Shown here: piece by piece, positions 62,411 through 64,000 of the stretch
Position numbering within the stretch: the stretch's first letter is position 1
How the letters are laid out: each line of letters begins with the position of its first letter
NCBI GenBank assembly: GCA_016936355.1
Contig: JAFGYB010000066.1
Span: 62,001-126,000 of the forward strand
Reading direction: 5' to 3'
DNA from: Bacteroidales bacterium
GTDB lineage: Bacteria > Bacteroidota > Bacteroidia > Bacteroidales > F082
DNA: 64,000 bases
Notes under the pieces: generated by a model
What the model was told of the DNA's origin: nothing
What the model saw: the letters and a program-made list of their open reading frames with translations, nothing else
Database searches by the model: none
Program-made: the position numbers and the translations under genes

Positions 62411-63372
62411 AGTATTCCTTCTTTTAAAATATCATGTAAATGGATGACCCCCACATATTTCTCTTTCTTCAAAACGGGCAGCTGGGTGATGTTGTTTTCT
62501 TTCATCAGGGTCAATGCATCCACAACCAGACTGCTGTCTTGAATTGTCCTGGGGTTGGCAGTCATTACATCGGATGCTATCAGAGAACGATAATCGGGGT
62601 GTTTTTGAAGCATTCGGCGCAAATCGCCGTCGGTAATAATACCAACCAGCTTATTGTTTTCAAGAACGGCTGTGGCACCCAGCCTCTTGGACGAAATTTC
62701 GAGGATGATTCTGTCCATTGATTCATTGCTCAAAACTACGGGCATCTCGTTGTTTACAAACAGATCCTTAACCCTTAAGTACAGCCTTTTCCCCAACGTT
62801 CCTCCCGGATGAAAACGGGCAAAATCTTTGGAGGAGAAGTCTCGTACTTCAATCAAAGCCACGGCCAAGGCGTCACCCATTACCAGTTGGGCTGTGGTGC
62901 TGGTGGTAGGGGCCAGGTTATTCTGGCAGGCTTCTTTTTCAATGGTTACATCCAGAATTTTGCTGGCTTGCCGTGCCAGATAGGATTTTTTATTGCCCAC
63001 GATGGCAATAACCGGATTCCCTGCTGATTTGATCAGCGGAACCAATACTTTTATTTCAGGTGTTTCCCCGCTTTTGGAGATGATGATTACAATGTCTTCC
63101 GTGCGGATCATACCCAGATCGCCGTGAATGGCATCAGCAGCATGCATAAAAACCGAAGATGTACCGGTGGAATTAAATGTGGCCACTATCTTTGACGCAA
63201 TGTGGGCGCTTTTTCCAATACCGGTAACGACCACCCGACCTCTTGATTTGTAAATCATTTCCACCGTATCAGCAAAATCCTGATTTATAGAATCTTTTAA
63301 TGATTCAATAGCTTTGCTTTCAATAGATAAAGTTTGAAGTGCGGACTTTATTATTTGGTTTGAAGCGATCAA
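62407..63372 (-). CDS. kdsD: KpsF/GutQ (KdsD)-type arabinose-5-phosphate isomerase with CBS pair
   Basis: GRVVVTGIGKSAHIASKIVATFNSTGTSSVFMHAADAIHGDLGMI, SKSGETPE, FHPGGTLGKRL, two CBS domains. Confidence 0.94.
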   Translation of the reverse strand: MIASNQIIKSALQTLSIESKAIESLKDSINQDFADTVEMIYKSRGRVVVTGIGKSAHIASKIVATFNSTGTSSVFMHAADAIHGDLGMIRTEDIVIIISKSGETPEIKVLVPLIKSAGNPVIAIVGNKKSYLARQASKILDVTIEKEACQNNLAPTTSTTAQLVMGDALAVALIEVRDFSSKDFARFHPGGTLGKRLYLRVKDLFVNNEMPVVLSNESMDRIILEISSKRLGATAVLENNKLVGIITDGDLRRMLQKHPDYRSLIASDVMTANPRTIQDSSLVVDALTLMKENNITQLPVLKKEKYVGVIHLHDILKEGIL

Positions 63373-63517
63373 ATTTTTAAAAATTTTATGATTTAGTTAT
63401 CTGAGATTATTCTTATATTTGTAATAAAAGGTAATCGTTGGTAAAAAAACAGTTCATGTGTTTTTACGCTTAAAAATTGCAGGTCAAAAGTACTAAATAT
63501 TAATATATCCCACCGAA

Positions 63518-64000
63518 ATGGGAGAGATTAACGATAAATATGGTTTGAGGCCGTTTTTGAAAAGTTTTTTCGGTTTTTCAAAATTCAAAGGGAATCAGGA
63601 AGAGATCATCAACAACTTAATGGACGGACGCGATACGTTTGTGGTTATGCCCACAGGCGGTGGTAAGTCGCTGTGCTATCAGTTACCCGCTTTAGCAAAC
63701 CCGGGTACGGCCATTATTGTATCTCCGTTGATTGCCCTGATGAAGAACCAGGTGGATATGATCCGCAACTTTGGTTCAGAAACGGGCATTGCTCATGTGA
63801 TGAATTCGTCATTATCCAAGTCGGAACTGACCGAGGTCCGCTCTGATCTGATGTCGGGGAAGACCAAGTTGCTGTACATGGCTCCCGAATCGTTGACAAA
63901 AGAAGAAAACATCACTTTTCTCAGAAACATCGACATTTCATTTTATGCCATAGACGAGGCTCATTGTATTTCGGAATGGGGGCATGATTTCCGGCCTGAA
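63518..64000 (+). CDS. recQ: ATP-dependent DNA helicase RecQ (3' truncated by window)
   Basis: [59 protein letters not shown]...[12 protein letters not shown]...[19 protein letters not shown]. Confidence 0.95.
   Translation, partial: MGEINDKYGLRPFLKSFFGFSKFKGNQEEIINNLMDGRDTFVVMPTGGGKSLCYQLPALANPGTAIIVSPLIALMKNQVDMIRNFGSETGIAHVMNSSLSKSELTEVRSDLMSGKTKLLYMAPESLTKEENITFLRNIDISFYAIDEAHCISEWGHDFRPE

Overview
A 64 kb chromosomal window from a Bacteroidota-type bacterium. The assignment rests on recognisable gene families, TAnnTTTG-like promoter boxes and gene content. Most of the window is dense housekeeping and metabolic coding: purL 3' end, FadL/OmpP1 porin, TonB receptor, acyl-CoA ligase, holA, AMP nucleosidase, rsmD, glpD-glpK, glsA, asparaginase, thiL, a B12-dependent (class II) ribonucleotide reductase, lgt, split menaquinone genes (menB/menA and hotdog-menF-menD), a biotin-dependent carboxylase operon, mobA, queA, a sulfide:quinone reductase-like gene, pssA, lptB, a KpsF/KdsD isomerase and the 5' part of recQ. 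One tRNA-Pro(GGG) is present. I see no CRISPR array, prophage, IS transposase or classical defence island. The most notable region is 27.3-38.0 kb. It is a compact, translationally coupled chemosensory operon (STAS-cheY-cheA-cheW-mcp-cheR-[HK-like]-cheD-cheB) followed by a REC-HK-REC hybrid kinase and an orphan receiver, with no motility genes in the window. Inside it, the kinase between cheR and cheD has Asn instead of the phosphoacceptor His in its H-box but keeps the ATPase motifs, so it looks like a pseudo-histidine kinase. The STAS protein also lacks the usual Ser/Thr. Other points of interest are a polytopic membrane protein translationally coupled to mobA, a FIST-hybrid kinase pair, a perfect 9-7-9 dyad upstream of the SQR-like gene, small ORFs below the ORF-track cutoff, and a degenerate intergenic repeat region downstream of glpK. 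All family calls are by eye from motifs; no database search was run.
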